A DNA stretch of 64,000 nt from Setaria digitata (taxonomy: Eukaryota > Nematoda > Chromadorea > Rhabditida > Setariidae), in the NCBI GenBank assembly GCA_003640385.1, contig RCAB01000188.1, positions 46,777-110,776 of the forward strand. The letters are read 5' to 3'. Shown here piece by piece: positions 63,953 through 64,000 of the stretch. The notes under the pieces are model-generated. The model ran no database searches and was not told the DNA's origin. It worked only from the letters and a program-made list of their open reading frames with translations. The translations under genes and the position numbers were made by a program. The stretch's first letter is position 1. The number at the start of each line of letters is the position of its first letter.

Positions 63953-64000
<48 letters not shown>
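63945..64000. repeat. (AAT)n microsatellite running off the window
   Basis: About 17 AAT units continue to the last base, so the array may be longer than seen. Such an array at the very end would also fit a contig break. Confidence 0.93.

Larger units (their letters stand above)
56981..64000. other. Gene-poor region dominated by simple repeats
   Basis: No exon supported. It contains AATAAT/TAATAG sequence at 57610-57770, a 38-A run near 58688-58720, a degenerate TTATTA/TTTATT tract at 59309-59650, CAGA units at 60915-60966, CA-rich sequence at 61143-61330, an (AG)n run at 61640-61668 and an AAT array at the right edge. A short frame MNLLLVMMLPVSP near 60016 resembles a signal peptide but has no partner exon. 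Confidence 0.55.

Noticed and set aside
1..64000. tRNA, rRNA, spliced-leader RNA genes, CRISPR arrays and transposase genes
   Set aside because: No B-box-containing tRNA fold, no rRNA core sequence, no spliced-leader sequence, no regularly spaced repeats and no transposase or reverse-transcriptase motifs were seen by eye.

Overview
This window looks like nuclear DNA of a parasitic nematode, most likely a spirurid or filarial-type (clade III) worm. The DNA is very AT-rich, with 12-49 nt A/T runs throughout and many AAT/TTA microsatellites. Genes are split into short exons with GT..TTTCAG introns. The gene content is typically nematode: a huge peritrophin-domain chitin-binding protein, an astacin (NAS-type) metalloprotease with EGF, CUB and thrombospondin-1 domains, and a STAR/KH RNA-binding protein. 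Species cannot be fixed from the sequence alone. All gene models below were built by hand from frame continuity, splice signals and domain logic.

Layout. 1-5.3 kb: no convincing gene, ending in a 90-bp palindrome. 5.4-7.03 kb (+): a five-exon START-domain lipid-transfer protein. 7.57-19.97 kb (-): one 47-exon gene for a secreted protein of about 2,630 residues with 27 six-cysteine chitin-binding (CBM14/peritrophin-A) modules. It converges on the START gene. 20.7-21.45 kb (+): a doubtful small secreted cysteine-containing protein. 22.16-31.20 kb (-): a complete Fringe-type beta-1,3-N-acetylglucosaminyltransferase in eight exons, with introns up to 3.2 kb. 35.4-44.7 kb (-): the secreted astacin protease. 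Its 3.8-kb intron contains a complete four-exon STAR/KH gene on the opposite strand (38.45-39.93 kb). 45.9-49.5 kb (-): a six-exon acidic protein I do not recognise. 49.5-64 kb: no supportable gene, only simple repeats, a GC-rich G-tract hairpin and a short tandem duplication.

Functionally the loci are unrelated in pathway, but two major ones act outside the cell on matrix: the chitin-binding giant (eggshell or cuticle-type matrix) and the astacin protease (matrix or cuticle processing). Fringe would act in the Golgi on O-fucosylated EGF repeats such as those of Notch receptors. The main points of interest are the size and internal duplications of the chitin-binding gene, the presence of a canonical Fringe in a nematode, the nested antisense STAR gene, and several perfect or near-perfect hairpins.
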